A stretch of DNA of 64,000 nucleotides from Chthoniobacterales bacterium (GCA_039930045.1 JBDSQB010000002.1:326286-390285), one strand, 5' to 3'; positions 34,069-46,636 are shown, counted from the first letter of the stretch. The notes: generated from the sequence alone by a model not told the origin. Numbers and translations: made by a program.

Positions 34069-34761
34069 TCAAATATTCGGGAAAGTGCAGATGACCTTGG
34101 TTCCGTCACCCGCCTTAGATTCGATTCTCAGGCTGCCTTTGAGTGTTTCAGCGCAGAAATACATATTTTGGAGGCCAAGCCCGTCCGTTTTCTCGTCTGG
34201 CTCAAAGCCCATTCCGTTGTCAAAAATCTCGAACGTGACGAGATCATTCGCCTGCATCAAGCCCATGCGAATGCAACTCGCATGGGAAAATTTTAATGCG
34301 TTCTCAATGGCCTCCAATGCGATGCGATACACCTGCCGACCGGACTCTGGGTTGATGAGAGAAACATTTTCCCGGCAGACGATTTCACATGGGACTACCG
34401 AAGTTATTTTTGAAGCCAGATTCTGCAATGCCGCCTGTAAATCCCCGCCGCTGGCGAAGCTCTCACCTTGAGTCAGTTCCCTGCAACTCTCGATCGCATC
34501 ATTTAGAAGGCCAACCAATTCATGGAGCTTCGCCGCACGAATGACATCCACTTTTTCCAAGTCCCGCGCGAGGATTTTGGCCGCGAAGGTGATTCCCAAA
34601 AGCTGCTGACTGAGAGTATCGTGGAGTCTCTGCCCGAGGAGTCGCGACTCCACTTCTCCAGCTTCCAGAAATGCACGCACGAGCATGTGCTTTTCAGCGA
34701 TCTCCATTTGAAGAAGTTCGCCTCCTGCGGCTAAAAAATTAGAAGTGAAAGCATGATCCAT
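34069..34761 (-). CDS. Soluble histidine kinase (HisKA_3/NarX type)
   Basis: 230 residues from the ATG at 34761; a TTG at 34824 is possible but less likely. There is no membrane helix or recognisable sensor domain. An N-terminal coiled stretch (MEIAEKHMLVRAFLEAGEVESRLLGQRLHDTLSQQ) carries the HisKA_3 phospho-acceptor His in RLHD, then an HATPase with N-box ALEAIENALKFSHAS and DNGMGFEPDEKTDGLGLQNM. Input is probably through a partner protein or a cytoplasmic cue. Paired with the adjacent LuxR-type regulator. Confidence 0.9.
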   Translation of the reverse strand: MDHAFTSNFLAAGGELLQMEIAEKHMLVRAFLEAGEVESRLLGQRLHDTLSQQLLGITFAAKILARDLEKVDVIRAAKLHELVGLLNDAIESCRELTQGESFASGGDLQAALQNLASKITSVVPCEIVCRENVSLINPESGRQVYRIALEAIENALKFSHASCIRMGLMQANDLVTFEIFDNGMGFEPDEKTDGLGLQNMYFCAETLKGSLRIESKAGDGTKVICTFPNI

Positions 34762-34954
34762 TTTTACATCTTGAAAACTGGCAACTGCCTTCGGAGTTAC
34801 GGCCAAAATCCATCGACTGTGCAATTACGCATGGGCCAACAGAATTGGTTGTATGAATCAGGCTTACCCCTGAGCCATTCGTCAGGTGTTCTCAAAACAG
34901 CATCCGCAGCCACGGAGGAATGCGAAAAGGATTACACACAACTCAATCCCAACT

Positions 34955-35608
34955 ATGAATACTACATCCTCTCTTTTCAACCGCAGTCTAGTCGCCAGCC
35001 TGGTCCTGGGCCTGACACCACTGACCGCTTTTTGTCAGATGGAACCTGATCCGACTCCCTCTAAAACCGACAAGCAAACCGGCGAACTTCACACCGGCGG
35101 CAGCAACGCCGCGTCCAATCCTGGCATGGCTCCAACCACGGGCTCCGCTAAAAAAGAAGGCACAGCTCAGGAATCCAACCTATCCGCTGCCGATCAAAAA
35201 TTTATTATGAAAGCCGCGATGGGTGGCATGGCTGAAGTGAAACTGGGCAAGCTCGCAGAGAAAAATGGCAGCAGCAGCCAAGTAAAAGAATTTGGTGCCA
35301 TGATGGTAACGGATCACACCAAAGCGAACACCCAACTCATGAGTGTGGCCAAGTCGAAGGGCATTACGCTGTCCTCCGAGCTGGATGAAAAGCACCAGGA
35401 GAAATATGATAAGATGTCCAAGATGACAGGCGAGGATTTCGACAAAGCTTACATCAAAGACATGGTTACCGACCACAAGATGGATGTGGCGTTATTCAAA
35501 GCTGAAGCCAAAAAAGGCGAGGATGCGGACATTAAAAGCTTCGCCACTGAGACTCTTCCTACTTTGCAGATGCATCTGGAACACATCCAAACGCTGCAAA
35601 AAAAATAG
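34955..35608 (+). CDS. DUF4142 secreted protein
   Basis: 217 residues from the ATG at 34955 with a signal peptide (NRSLVASLVLGLTPLTAFCQ). A Ser/Thr/Gly/Lys-rich linker precedes a DUF4142 four-helix bundle (DQKFIMKAAMGGMAEVKLGKLAEKNGSSSQVKEFGAMM, then DHTKANTQLMSVAKSKG). Such ferritin-like helical proteins are periplasmic or outer-membrane associated and are often induced by stress; their reaction is not known. It is divergent from the two-component pair (about 190 bases between starts) and could be under its control. A strong terminator follows it. Confidence 0.88.
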   Translation: MNTTSSLFNRSLVASLVLGLTPLTAFCQMEPDPTPSKTDKQTGELHTGGSNAASNPGMAPTTGSAKKEGTAQESNLSAADQKFIMKAAMGGMAEVKLGKLAEKNGSSSQVKEFGAMMVTDHTKANTQLMSVAKSKGITLSSELDEKHQEKYDKMSKMTGEDFDKAYIKDMVTDHKMDVALFKAEAKKGEDADIKSFATETLPTLQMHLEHIQTLQKK

Positions 35609-35626
35609 TCACTGCCAGAAATCAGC

Positions 35627-35660
35627 AAAAACGCCGCCTCTACACCGGGGCGGCGTTTTT
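35627..35660 (+). terminator. Strong intrinsic terminator after the DUF4142 gene
   Basis: A perfect 9-bp GC-rich stem (AACGCCGCC / GGCGGCGTT) around a 10-base loop is preceded by A-rich and followed by T-rich sequence (GTTTTTG). It lies about 20 bases after the stop codon. Symmetry (A-tract and T-tract) would let it act on both strands. Confidence 0.85.
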
Positions 35661-35668
35661 GCGTCCGG

Positions 35669-36487
35669 GTGGTGAGTTGCATTCGATTCTCTGCGGTGAG
35701 TGTTCTCCAAACCAACAGTCTGCGGGTGATGACTTACAACGTCCACGGCTGTGTCGGAATGGATCTGCGCCGGTCGGAAAAGCGGGTCGCTGAAGTCATT
35801 GCGAGTTTTCAGCCGGACATCGTTGGACTGCAAGAACTCGACCTCGGGCGCAAGCGTTCTGGGGGTGTTGACCAAGCAGGCCTGATTGCATTGGAACTCG
35901 GATTTGACAGGATTTTTCATCCTGCCTTGATTCGCAACGAGGAGCATTATGGCGACGCGATCCTAAGCCGCTGGCCCATGACGCGGCGGCTCGTGGGAGA
36001 ATTGCCATCGCAGAAGGCGTTCCCATTTCCCGAGACTCGCGGTGCACTTTGGGTGGAAATCCAAACGCCGTTCGGCCGCGTCCACGTTATCAACACTCAC
36101 TTCGGAATCGGGACCGGCGAGCGCATCGAGCAAGCTGAAGCCCTAATCGGTGCGGAATGGATTGGCGCGGTTCCAGAGGAAGAACCGCTTATCGTTCTCG
36201 GAGACTTCAATTCGCTGCCGAGCTCTCGGCCATATCGCATTCTCACCTCCATCTTGCGCGATGCCAGCCGCGTGCATGGCAGACGGAAGCGACCCACTTT
36301 CCCGACGTTTCTGCCTATGCTCCCGCTCGACCACATCTTTGTAAATATGTCTTGCCGCGTGCATGGAGTGGCCGTGGGAGTGGGCCGTGCCGCGCGATTG
36401 GCGTCCGATCATTACCCTCTTTTTGCACTGATCGATCTACATTGCCATACAAGCGAAACTCTGGTGCGCCACGATCTTTCTGCGTAG
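35669..36487 (+). CDS. Endonuclease/exonuclease/phosphatase family protein
   Basis: Up to 272 residues. The fold motif LRVMTYNVHGC (first metal ligand Asn), QPDIVGLQELD (catalytic Glu), INTHFG, VLGDFNSLPSS and the final DHIFV plus SDHYPLF are all present, so the metal-dependent phosphodiesterase site is intact. No signal peptide is clear. GTG starts at 35669, 35672 and 35696 are all possible; the motif lies close after the last. It is 10 bases before the phospholipase D gene, suggesting an operon on lipid head groups or nucleic acid. The pairing with cardiolipin synthase-like proteins is common in bacterial genomes. Substrate unknown. Confidence 0.85.
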   Translation: MVSCIRFSAVSVLQTNSLRVMTYNVHGCVGMDLRRSEKRVAEVIASFQPDIVGLQELDLGRKRSGGVDQAGLIALELGFDRIFHPALIRNEEHYGDAILSRWPMTRRLVGELPSQKAFPFPETRGALWVEIQTPFGRVHVINTHFGIGTGERIEQAEALIGAEWIGAVPEEEPLIVLGDFNSLPSSRPYRILTSILRDASRVHGRRKRPTFPTFLPMLPLDHIFVNMSCRVHGVAVGVGRAARLASDHYPLFALIDLHCHTSETLVRHDLSA

Positions 36488-36497
36488 TTCCACTTTC

Positions 36498-37808
36498 ATG
36501 CACCCCCGACTCCGCTGGACGAAAACACGCTGGCTCTACATCCCACTCGGACTCTGGGTGGGCGCTCTGCTGGCGATCCTGCTGGGATTTGCCGCCTATA
36601 GTATTCTGTTTGTTCGACGGCAGATTGTAGAATATCACATGGGGCATCAGTTTTCGGTCCACGACCCCGCTTTCATCGGCTCAGTCCATGCGCTGGCTGA
36701 TCCCCTGCCCGTCGATGGAAATAAAATCGACCTGCTGCAAAATGGCGGCCAGATTTTCCCAGCGATGCTGGCGGCAATTCGTTCGGCAAAAAAAAGCATC
36801 AACTTCGAGGCCTTTCTTTTTGAGTCGAGTTCCATTGGAACACAGTTTCGTGAGGCGCTCTGCGAGCGAGCCCGCGCTGGCGTGCAAGTCCGTGTTTTAT
36901 TGGACGGAGTCGGCTCCGGCAGCTCACTCAAGAGTCAGGATGTCGATGCATTTCGCGAAGGCGGCTGCCAATTCGCCTACTACCATCCGACTCACACCTG
37001 GCGATTCGATCAACTCAACCGCCGCAGTCACCGCCGTGTGCTGGTGGTGGATGGCAAAGTAGGATTCACCGGCGGCGTGGGTTTCGCCGATCGCTGGCAG
37101 GGACACGCAGACCAGCCGGAGCATTGGCGGGATGTGCAGGCTCGTTTGGAAGGACCTATTGTAACTCGCCTGCAAAGCGCTTTTCAAAAACATTGGATCA
37201 AATCAGGTGGCGATATCATTGCGGGTCCTGATGACTATCCGCTGCTGCCTCCTGCCGGGAATCTCAAGGCGCAGGTCATCGCAACTGAGTCTTTTTCATT
37301 TGCACCTCTCGCTTTTGTGCAGGCAGTGGCGTTCTCGTCGGCCGAAAAATCCATCTTCATTACGAACTCCTATTGTGCACCTAGTAATGCGGAAGTTGCC
37401 CTGCTCTGCGATGCAGTTAAGCGTGGAGTTACAGTTCGGCTTTTACTTCCCGGCACGCACAACGATCAGCCACTGACGAAGGCTGCAGGACGAGCGGCTT
37501 ACGGCAAATTGTTGCAAGGCGGCGTGCAGATTTTCGAGTATGAACCCGCTATGATTCACACCAAAACAATGGTCATCGACGGGATGTTTTCCATTTTTGG
37601 AACTTCCAATTTCGATGCACGCTCCGCGCAATTAAATGAGGAAATCGATGTCACCGTTTATGACGCGGCATTCGCTCAACAAATGGAAAATATCTTTGTG
37701 GGTGATCTGCGATTCTCAAAACCATATCGGTTGGATGATTTTAATCGACGGGGGCTTTGGGAGCGATTCGGCGAATGGATCGTGTTGCCGTTCCACTCGC
37801 AAATGTAG
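36498..37808 (+). CDS. Phospholipase D/cardiolipin synthase-like membrane protein with HxR variant in motif 1
   Basis: 436 residues with one N-terminal helix (IPLGLWVGALLAILLGFAAYSILF) and two PLD domains. The second HKD motif is intact (H354, K356, D361 in IHTKTMVIDGMFSIFGTSN). The first reads SHRRVLVVDGKVGFTGG, with Arg180 where Lys is expected after H178 and D185. This family joins phosphatidylglycerol to make cardiolipin, or exchanges phosphatidyl groups. The Arg replacement may change activity. It follows the endonuclease/exonuclease/phosphatase-family gene by 10 bases. Confidence 0.88.
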   Translation: MHPRLRWTKTRWLYIPLGLWVGALLAILLGFAAYSILFVRRQIVEYHMGHQFSVHDPAFIGSVHALADPLPVDGNKIDLLQNGGQIFPAMLAAIRSAKKSINFEAFLFESSSIGTQFREALCERARAGVQVRVLLDGVGSGSSLKSQDVDAFREGGCQFAYYHPTHTWRFDQLNRRSHRRVLVVDGKVGFTGGVGFADRWQGHADQPEHWRDVQARLEGPIVTRLQSAFQKHWIKSGGDIIAGPDDYPLLPPAGNLKAQVIATESFSFAPLAFVQAVAFSSAEKSIFITNSYCAPSNAEVALLCDAVKRGVTVRLLLPGTHNDQPLTKAAGRAAYGKLLQGGVQIFEYEPAMIHTKTMVIDGMFSIFGTSNFDARSAQLNEEIDVTVYDAAFAQQMENIFVGDLRFSKPYRLDDFNRRGLWERFGEWIVLPFHSQM

Positions 37809-37816
37809 CCGCAGGA

Positions 37817-38050
37817 TTACGCGGCCACGTCATCCTGACCGTGATGCTTCTCCCACCAGTCGGTCATCCGCTCCCAATCCCTCCATGCTTCCTCAGAGGT
37901 CAGCGGATTCCCCGGATGCACCCACATGTCGGAAGTGCCGCGGCAATTCGGAGTCGGGCAATGCAGGGTTTTATCCAATTGTAAATCCAGAGGATCTGGC
38001 AATTCAAACACGCGATTGCAGAGTGGGCAGCGTCGTTTTTTGGGAGGCAT
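37817..38050 (-). CDS. Small zinc-ribbon-like protein
   Basis: 77 residues from the ATG at 38050; further in-frame ATGs up to 38119 would add a basic tail. Four cysteines form a ribbon pattern: C8-x2-C11 (CPLC) and C31-x4-C36 (CPTPNC). The C-terminus is Trp/Glu-rich (EEAWRDWERMTDWWEKHH). Many bacteria have such DUF-type small metal-binding proteins of unknown role. It is convergent with the phospholipase gene. Confidence 0.65.
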   Translation of the reverse strand: MPPKKRRCPLCNRVFELPDPLDLQLDKTLHCPTPNCRGTSDMWVHPGNPLTSEEAWRDWERMTDWWEKHHGQDDVAA

Positions 38051-38119
38051 ATTCTTAACTGAAGGCAGGACCTTCCTATTTTTCATGATGGGGATAATGT
38101 TTTTCATGGGGGGATGCAA

Positions 38120-38136
38120 CCTGCTGAGTCAGCAGG
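38120..38136. promoter_or_regulatory. 17-base palindrome upstream of the trehalose synthase fusion
   Basis: CCTGCTGA, a single G, then TCAGCAGG: a perfect inverted repeat about 100 bases before the treS start and 70 before the divergent zinc-ribbon gene. The position suits an operator for either gene. It is too short and lacks a T-run for a terminator. A short frame of ~33 codons (MMGIMFFMGGC start) crosses it but is not convincing. Confidence 0.4.
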
Positions 38137-38237
38137 CTAGATGGCAATATCCAGTGTCCCCGCATCTTGTATATAGGGCTGACCCCTGAGCGGGATGGAT
38201 GCACGCGCACCACGTATGGGATACGTTGAAAGTGGGT

Positions 38238-41200
38238 ATGAGTAATCCGTTGTGGTTTAAGGAAGCCGTTGTTTACGAGCTGCATATTAAGACTTTTCAG
38301 GACGGCAACGGCGATGGAATCGGGGATTTCCCAGGGCTGCTATCGCGGCTGGATTATTTGCAGGAACTCGGGGTCACAGCCATCTGGGTGCTGCCTTTCT
38401 ATCCCTCACCTTTGCGGGACGACGGCTACGATATTGCGGACTATTATTCGGTGAATCCGAGTTACGGAACACTGGAGGACTTCCAGACTTTTCTACAGGA
38501 AGCCCATGCGCGTGGCCTGCGAGTCATCACCGAGCTCGTGTTGAATCATACCTCGGATCAGAACGTCTGGTTTCAACATTCCCGACGTGCTCCGGCGGGT
38601 TCACCTGAGCGGGAATTTTATGTCTGGAGCGACACCCCGGACCGATATGCCGAGGCGCGTATTATTTTCAAAGACTTTGAAGCCTCCAACTGGACATGGG
38701 ATGCTGTCGCCAAATCCTATTTCTGGCATCGGTTTTACTCGCATCAGCCCGACCTGAATTTCGACAACCCAGCCGTGCATGAGGAACTCTTTCGCGTGAT
38801 CGATTTCTGGCTCGCGATGGGGGTCGATGGCTTGAGGCTCGATGCCGTGCCTTACCTTTACGAACGCGAGGGAACCAATTGCGAAAATCTCCCGGAGACC
38901 CATGCTTTCCTACAAAAATTGCGTGCACACATCGACGCTAAATTTGAGGACCGAATGCTGCTCGCGGAAGCCAATCAGTGGCCGGAAGACGCGGCGAAAT
39001 ATTTTGGTCAGGGCGACGAGTGCCAGATGGAATTTCACTTCCCGCTGATGCCGCGAATGTTCATGTCGATACAGATGGAGGACCGCTTTCCAATCATCGA
39101 CATTATGGAACAGACACCAGCGATTCCAGAATCCTGTCAGTGGGCTATTTTTCTTCGCAACCACGATGAGTTGACCTTGGAAATGGTCACCGATGAGGAA
39201 CGCGATTACATGTATCGCGTCTATGCACTCGATGCGCGCGCTCGAATAAATTTGGGAATTCGCCGCAGACTGGCTCCACTGCTCGGAAACAATCGACGTA
39301 AGATCGAGCTCATCAATTCACTCCTGCTTTCGCTTCCCGGAACGCCCATACTTTACTACGGAGACGAGATCGGAATGGGCGACAATTTTTATCTCGGCGA
39401 CCGCAATGGCGTGCGCACTCCCATGCAATGGAGCGCAGATCGGAACGCCGGATTTTCCTCGGCCAATCCGCAGCAGCTCTATCTGCCAGTCGTCATCGAT
39501 CCGGGCTATCACTATGAATCGGTCAATGTCGAAAACCAACTGACCAATCCCTCCTCGCTCCTGTGGTGGATGCGGCGCCTTTTGCGAGTTAGGCAGCAAT
39601 CACCGGCGTTCTCCAGCGGCTCCTTGGAGTTTCTTCATCCGGATAACGCGGCTGTTCTCGCTTACATCCGCCGTTTGGGAGATGACACAATTTTGTGTTT
39701 GGCAAATCTCTCCCGGTTTTCGCAAGCCATCGAATTGGATCTCGCGGCCTTTGCCGGTTGTGTGCCGTATGAGATGTTTGGTAACACAGCTTTTCCGACG
39801 ATCAAGGAAACGCCCATGGTGTTCACGCTGGCTCCTCACGGGTTCTATTGGCTGTCGTTGAAAAATCCGGTGGAGAAAGCCTTGCAAACACCGGATTGGA
39901 TTCCTCCTCTTCTCACTGGTTTGCCCGCTTGGAACAGCACACTGCAAACTCGTCTGGAGAAAAACATTCTGGCTGCCTGGATGCCAACCTGTCGCTGGTT
40001 TGGTGGCAAGGGTCGTGTGATTCGCGACTTGCACGTTATTCACAACATCCAGCTCGATGCCGGCACCGAGACTGTCCATGTGCTCGCCATCGAAGTGACT
40101 TACGCCGACGGAAATCCGGACACCTGGTTGTTGCCGCTGGCTATTGCCACAGCAGAGATAGCGGCCCAACTCGCCTCGCTTCCGGTGCTCGCCAAATGGG
40201 AATCCGGGGCTGTTCTTTGCGATGCACTCTGGCTTCCTTCGTTCCGTTCGGAATTGCTGAATATCATTCTGCAAGGTGGCAAACATGGTCTTGGCTCAAC
40301 GCAACTGATTGGATTGCCGGGTGGAAATATGACCACGTCTCCGGGGACGCTACCCAGTCGTCTGCTAGGCGGGGAGCAATCCAACACCACGATTGTTTAC
40401 GGAGATCAATGGTTCCTCAAATTCCTTCGCCAATTCGAAAACGGCTCACATCCCGATCTGGAAGTGACTCGTTATTTAACTACCGACGCGGGCTTCACTC
40501 ATTCCGCGCCCTACGCCGGTGCATTGGTACTCCGGTCCGGTCGGAATCAACACGGGCTCATTGCGCTACTTGTCGAATACACTCGCAATCAGGGCGACGG
40601 CTGGGCCTACGCCTTGGAAGCAGCGGGCCGGTTTTTCGAGCGCGTCCTGGCCGCGTCCGGTCCTAATGTGGGCCCTGCAGAAATGGTGGGTGCCATTTTC
40701 CCTGAACGCATGCAACAGCTCGGCCAGCGCACAGCCGAGTTGCATATCGCTCTCGCGAATCGCACCGATTTGCCCGACTTTGCTCCCGAGGAATTCAGCA
40801 CCCTGTGGCAGCGGTCGCTCTATCAGGCGCTGCGTGGATCGACCGGGCGTTTGCTGCGTCAACTTCGTCGGCAAATGTCCATTCTTCCAGACGAACTGCA
40901 ATTTCGCGCCGCACGGCTGCTGCAAGATCATTCCACCATTCTCAAAGCATATGCTCCTCTCATGGATCATCGAATCAAAGCCGTCAAAACTCGTGTTCAT
41001 GGAGACTACCATTTGGGTCAGGTCCTAAACACCGGAAAGGATTTTGTGATCATCGATTTTGGCGGTGAGCCGCGCAAAACTCTGGGTGAGCGCAACCTGA
41101 AACGCTCGCCTCTGGTGGATGTGGCTGGAATGCTGCGGTCCTTCGATTATGCCGCCTGCGTTACGCTTCGGCAGGAACACGAGGTGGATCAATCGACTCT

Positions 41201-41459
41201 CGCGCCATGGGCAGAACTCTGGGTGAAGACGATCAGCGAATCATTTCTGACCGGGTATTTTGCCGCTGCCCGGCCTGCTGGATTAATTCCGGAGAGCGAG
41301 GCAGACACTGCGCTGCTGCTGCGAATTTTCCTGCTGGATAAGGCGATCTACGAGGTTGGATACGAACTCAGTTACCGTCCATCCTTTGTGGAAATTCCTC
41401 TGCGCGCCGTGGAGGCTTTGCTAGCCGAGGCAGCCGGTCAAACGACAGCTACTCCGTAA
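38238..41459 (+). CDS. treS: Trehalose synthase fused to maltokinase (TreS-Mak/Pep2)
   Basis: 1073 residues from ATG 38238, preceded by AAAGTGGGT as a plausible ribosome site. Residues ~1-560 are a GH13 trehalose synthase: Asp202 (DGLRLDAVP), Glu244 (LLAEANQ) and Asp310 ([10 protein letters not shown]) make the catalytic triad. Residues ~600-1070 are a maltokinase of the aminoglycoside-phosphotransferase fold with [11 protein letters not shown] and VIIDFGGEP. Together they interconvert trehalose and maltose and phosphorylate maltose for the GlgE alpha-glucan route. The fusion is known from several phyla. GlgE/GlgB are not in the window. Its stop overlaps the convergent CBS gene by 11 bases. 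Confidence 0.95.
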   Translation: MSNPLWFKEAVVYELHIKTFQDGNGDGIGDFPGLLSRLDYLQELGVTAIWVLPFYPSPLRDDGYDIADYYSVNPSYGTLEDFQTFLQEAHARGLRVITELVLNHTSDQNVWFQHSRRAPAGSPEREFYVWSDTPDRYAEARIIFKDFEASNWTWDAVAKSYFWHRFYSHQPDLNFDNPAVHEELFRVIDFWLAMGVDGLRLDAVPYLYEREGTNCENLPETHAFLQKLRAHIDAKFEDRMLLAEANQWPEDAAKYFGQGDECQMEFHFPLMPRMFMSIQMEDRFPIIDIMEQTPAIPESCQWAIFLRNHDELTLEMVTDEERDYMYRVYALDARARINLGIRRRLAPLLGNNRRKIELINSLLLSLPGTPILYYGDEIGMGDNFYLGDRNGVRTPMQWSADRNAGFSSANPQQLYLPVVIDPGYHYESVNVENQLTNPSSLLWWMRRLLRVRQQSPAFSSGSLEFLHPDNAAVLAYIRRLGDDTILCLANLSRFSQAIELDLAAFAGCVPYEMFGNTAFPTIKETPMVFTLAPHGFYWLSLKNPVEKALQTPDWIPPLLTGLPAWNSTLQTRLEKNILAAWMPTCRWFGGKGRVIRDLHVIHNIQLDAGTETVHVLAIEVTYADGNPDTWLLPLAIATAEIAAQLASLPVLAKWESGAVLCDALWLPSFRSELLNIILQGGKHGLGSTQLIGLPGGNMTTSPGTLPSRLLGGEQSNTTIVYGDQWFLKFLRQFENGSHPDLEVTRYLTTDAGFTHSAPYAGALVLRSGRNQHGLIALLVEYTRNQGDGWAYALEAAGRFFERVLAASGPNVGPAEMVGAIFPERMQQLGQRTAELHIALANRTDLPDFAPEEFSTLWQRSLYQALRGSTGRLLRQLRRQMSILPDELQFRAARLLQDHSTILKAYAPLMDHRIKAVKTRVHGDYHLGQVLNTGKDFVIIDFGGEPRKTLGERNLKRSPLVDVAGMLRSFDYAACVTLRQEHEVDQSTLAPWAELWVKTISESFLTGYFAAARPAGLIPESEADTALLLRIFLLDKAIYEVGYELSYRPSFVEIPLRAVEALLAEAAGQTTATP

Positions 41460-41847
41460 CAATATCATCGCGCGTGATCATGCCCACGATCCGCATTTCA
41501 TTGTCCACGACAGGAAGATAGCGGAGATTTTTTTCCTTCATGATCCGATCCGCCTCGGTGCGATCCTGATGTTCGTAGCAAAAAATGACATCGCGCGACA
41601 TTTGCTCACCAACCCGAATCATCTTGGGATCGTGACCACGTTTGGCCACCTCGCGGTCGGCATATTGGCCACTCATCATGCCCACCAACCGGCGATCTTC
41701 CGTTACGGGAAGCACATCGGTTTCCATGGCACGCATCTTGTGCGCCGCTTCTTCGGTGGTGTGGTCTGGCGTAAGAATGCCTGCCTTTTCTATGACCACG
41801 TCACCTAATTTTTTAGTGGTATCTCCTTCAGTATTTTTCTTTTCCAT
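41449..41847 (-). CDS. Two-CBS-domain protein
   Basis: 132 residues made almost only of two CBS modules: the first with [39 protein letters not shown] and the second with [38 protein letters not shown] pairs bind adenine nucleotides and act as energy or ionic-strength sensors. No effector domain is attached, so it must work through a partner. Such free CBS proteins often occur in stress loci, and the context here agrees. It converges with treS. Confidence 0.9.
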   Translation of the reverse strand: MEKKNTEGDTTKKLGDVVIEKAGILTPDHTTEEAAHKMRAMETDVLPVTEDRRLVGMMSGQYADREVAKRGHDPKMIRVGEQMSRDVIFCYEHQDRTEADRIMKEKNLRYLPVVDNEMRIVGMITRDDIVTE

Positions 41848-41960
41848 AGCCGGCAGGTTAACAGACGATTAACGCGCTTGAGACAACTTGCGGATGTAGG
41901 AAGCACAACGCGGCGCATTAGCCCACATTCGGATGGAACTCGAGTTCCGTAGAATAAAAT

Positions 41961-44572
<2,612 letters not shown>

Positions 44573-44591
44573 CTAACTTCGGCACACGTCG

Positions 44592-45221
44592 ATGTTAAAA
44601 ATGGAAATCCCGCGCAAGGCCATCTACCGGCTTTCGCTCTACTATCGCAGCCTGCAACGATTGAAGCACAATGGCGTCGCGACCGTTTCTTCAGCGACTC
44701 TGGCCAAGGCAGCCGGCGTGAAACCAACCCAACTCCGCAAGGACCTCACCTACATCGGCCAATTTGGCACACGCGGTCTCGGCTATGCGGTGGACGACAT
44801 GTGCGAGCGGCTTAGCGCGGCGATCGGACGGACGGGTTTCCAACCGGTGATTCTGGTGGGCGTGGGACATCTCGGATCCGCTCTGGCTCGTTATGAGGGG
44901 TTTGCCAAGGAAGGTTTCGAGATCGTTGCAGCCTTCGATGCGGATGCCGGAAAACGCCAGGCCATCAGCGGTGCCGACGCCAGCCTGAAGGTTCGCTCCA
45001 CTGCCGGAATGAAGGATTTCATCCGAAAAAAAGCGATCAAGATGGCGATTTTGTCGGTTCCCGTCGTCGTGGCTCAGGAGGTGACCAATGAACTCGTTGA
45101 CGCAGGCATCCAGGCGATTCTGAATTTTTGCCCGACGGTTTTGCAGGTTCCGCCTTTGGTCTTTGTGAATAATGTTGATCTCGCGATTGAACTGGAGAAC
45201 CTCAGTTATTTCATTCGCTAA
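44592..45221 (+). CDS. rex: Redox-sensing transcriptional repressor Rex
   Basis: 209 residues. The winged helix-turn-helix (ATVSSATLAKAAGVKPTQLRKDLTYIGQFGTRGLGY) is followed by a Rossmann domain (VILVGVGHLGSALARY) that binds NADH/NAD+, and a C-terminal swapped helix ending LENLSYFIR. Rex releases DNA when the NADH/NAD ratio rises and controls fermentation and respiration genes. An ATG three codons in (MEIPRKA) is an alternative start. It is the first gene in a run that leads, after 13 bases, into the T2SS operon. This is unusual. Confidence 0.95.
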   Translation: MLKMEIPRKAIYRLSLYYRSLQRLKHNGVATVSSATLAKAAGVKPTQLRKDLTYIGQFGTRGLGYAVDDMCERLSAAIGRTGFQPVILVGVGHLGSALARYEGFAKEGFEIVAAFDADAGKRQAISGADASLKVRSTAGMKDFIRKKAIKMAILSVPVVVAQEVTNELVDAGIQAILNFCPTVLQVPPLVFVNNVDLAIELENLSYFIR

Positions 45222-45234
45222 TCCCCTCCCTCCA

Positions 45235-46173
45235 ATGCGACTTTCAGTTCTCCACGTTCTTGCCGCGCTTCTAGCTTTCGCAGCGACGTCTCAAGCCGGC
45301 GCCACTTTTCTGCAAAACCTGAATGGCGCGGAATCCGCCCAGCTCCCGCAGTGGATGGATGGTCCGCCCATGGCCACACCGGCGAAACATGCCACGGTCA
45401 GTTTTCCGATCAATCCGCCCAAGGCTGAGGATGATTTGATTGTGACAGTTTTTTTTAATGAGCAACCCGGCGGCTTTTTGCGGGTTTATTGGGACGATGG
45501 ATTTAATAAGGAGATGCTGACCGAGAACTTGGCCGAGGGAATTGGCATGGCGAACCGCCGCACGCTGGTGATCAAGCGCGGGACGATGGTGGCCAAGGGT
45601 CTGCTCACTTTTCAGTCGAGTGAAACTCAACTCGGCGTGGACCGCATTTACTGGCAATGGAACCGCCAGCAGTCGGCCTACTTGGACGAGTCCTATTTTC
45701 CGGGCGGACTTCTCGGACGCAGCGGTGAATGGTTGCACGATGACGAGATTGACGGCCTACCCGCGACTCCGCGCAACGATTTCTGGCAGGGCGAGGTGGT
45801 CACCGCTCCGATCATCACCGCGCCAGTGCGGATCGAGCGCGGAGTGCAATTTGTCGCCGAGCTGCCCGAATTGCCAAAATTTGTCCGTGTGCATACGAAA
45901 GTTTCCGGTCTTCCGCTCGGCACCAAGCTCACGCTCTGGGTGAATAACAAACCCGCCGGCGAGGTCTCCGTGGTCGTTCCAGACTTGAGTGATCCGGGGC
46001 TTTTCGAGACGCAAGAAGGAGGTCTCAGCTACACCGGCTGGCGCGAGGCCAGCTTGCTAGTCGAGGCGGCTCTGCTAACAGTGGGAGAGAATCATTTCTA
46101 CTTCGAGGCTGGTAAAGAACTCCCGGCACTGGCCCTAAAAGATTTCGACGTTCAACTGCAATACCCCCAATAA
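45235..46173 (+). CDS. Secreted protein of unknown function at the head of the T2SS operon
   Basis: 312 residues from the ATG at 45235 with a signal peptide (MRLSVLHVLAALLAFAATSQA, then GATFLQNLNG). The rest is predicted beta-rich (VTVFFNEQPGGFLRVYWDDGF, TLVIKRGTMVAKGLLTFQS and EVSVVVPDL), with a conserved-looking YWQWNRQQSAYLDESYF segment. No catalytic motif was recognised; carbohydrate-binding or jelly-roll folds are possible. It begins 13 bases after rex and ends 10 before gspG, so it belongs to the same operon and may be a T2SS substrate or accessory part. Confidence 0.78.
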   Translation: MRLSVLHVLAALLAFAATSQAGATFLQNLNGAESAQLPQWMDGPPMATPAKHATVSFPINPPKAEDDLIVTVFFNEQPGGFLRVYWDDGFNKEMLTENLAEGIGMANRRTLVIKRGTMVAKGLLTFQSSETQLGVDRIYWQWNRQQSAYLDESYFPGGLLGRSGEWLHDDEIDGLPATPRNDFWQGEVVTAPIITAPVRIERGVQFVAELPELPKFVRVHTKVSGLPLGTKLTLWVNNKPAGEVSVVVPDLSDPGLFETQEGGLSYTGWREASLLVEAALLTVGENHFYFEAGKELPALALKDFDVQLQYPQ

Positions 46174-46183
46174 CCAACCAGTC

Positions 46184-46636
46184 ATGCACTCCCCGCTTCA
46201 TTTCACTCCGACTCGAATCACCGGACGCCGCTCGGGCTTCACTTTGATCGAGATCATTCTCGTTCTCTCCATCATTGCCATCCTCATGGGTGCCGTCATT
46301 TACAACATTTCCGGCAACCTCGACGACGCAAAAACCATCACTGCCCGCACTGGCATTCAATCGATCACGACCAGCCTCAAACGCTACGAAATGTCGAACC
46401 TGAACGCGCCTTCAACCGAGCAGGGCCTGGAGGCACTGGTCACCATGCCGAGCGGCCAGCCCAAGCCCCGCGGCTGGATGCAACTCCTTAAGGAACTCCC
46501 GATGGACCCTTGGGGCCAGCCTTTCCAATATCGTAATCCCGGTGTCCACAACACCACCAGCTACGATGTCTATTCTCTAGGCCCCGATAAAAAGGAGAGC
46601 GCCGATGACATCGGCAATTGGAGTGATCCCAAGTAA
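46184..46636 (+). CDS. gspG: Major pseudopilin GspG
   Basis: 150 residues with leader MHSPLHFTPTRITGRRSG before FTLIEIILVLSIIAILMGAVIYN and Glu at +5. GspG features: TARTGIQSITTSLKRYEMSN, LPMDPWGQPFQYRNPG and YSLGPDKKESADDIGNW near the end (the calcium-binding loop). It should form the pseudopilus of the type II secretion system. The gene following overlaps it by 32 bases. Confidence 0.94.
   Translation: MHSPLHFTPTRITGRRSGFTLIEIILVLSIIAILMGAVIYNISGNLDDAKTITARTGIQSITTSLKRYEMSNLNAPSTEQGLEALVTMPSGQPKPRGWMQLLKELPMDPWGQPFQYRNPGVHNTTSYDVYSLGPDKKESADDIGNWSDPK

Noticed and set aside
38091-38189. Short plus-strand frame starting MMGIMFFMGGC, lipoprotein-like
   Set aside because: Only ~33 codons and crossed by a palindrome; no ribosome site; more likely regulatory DNA.
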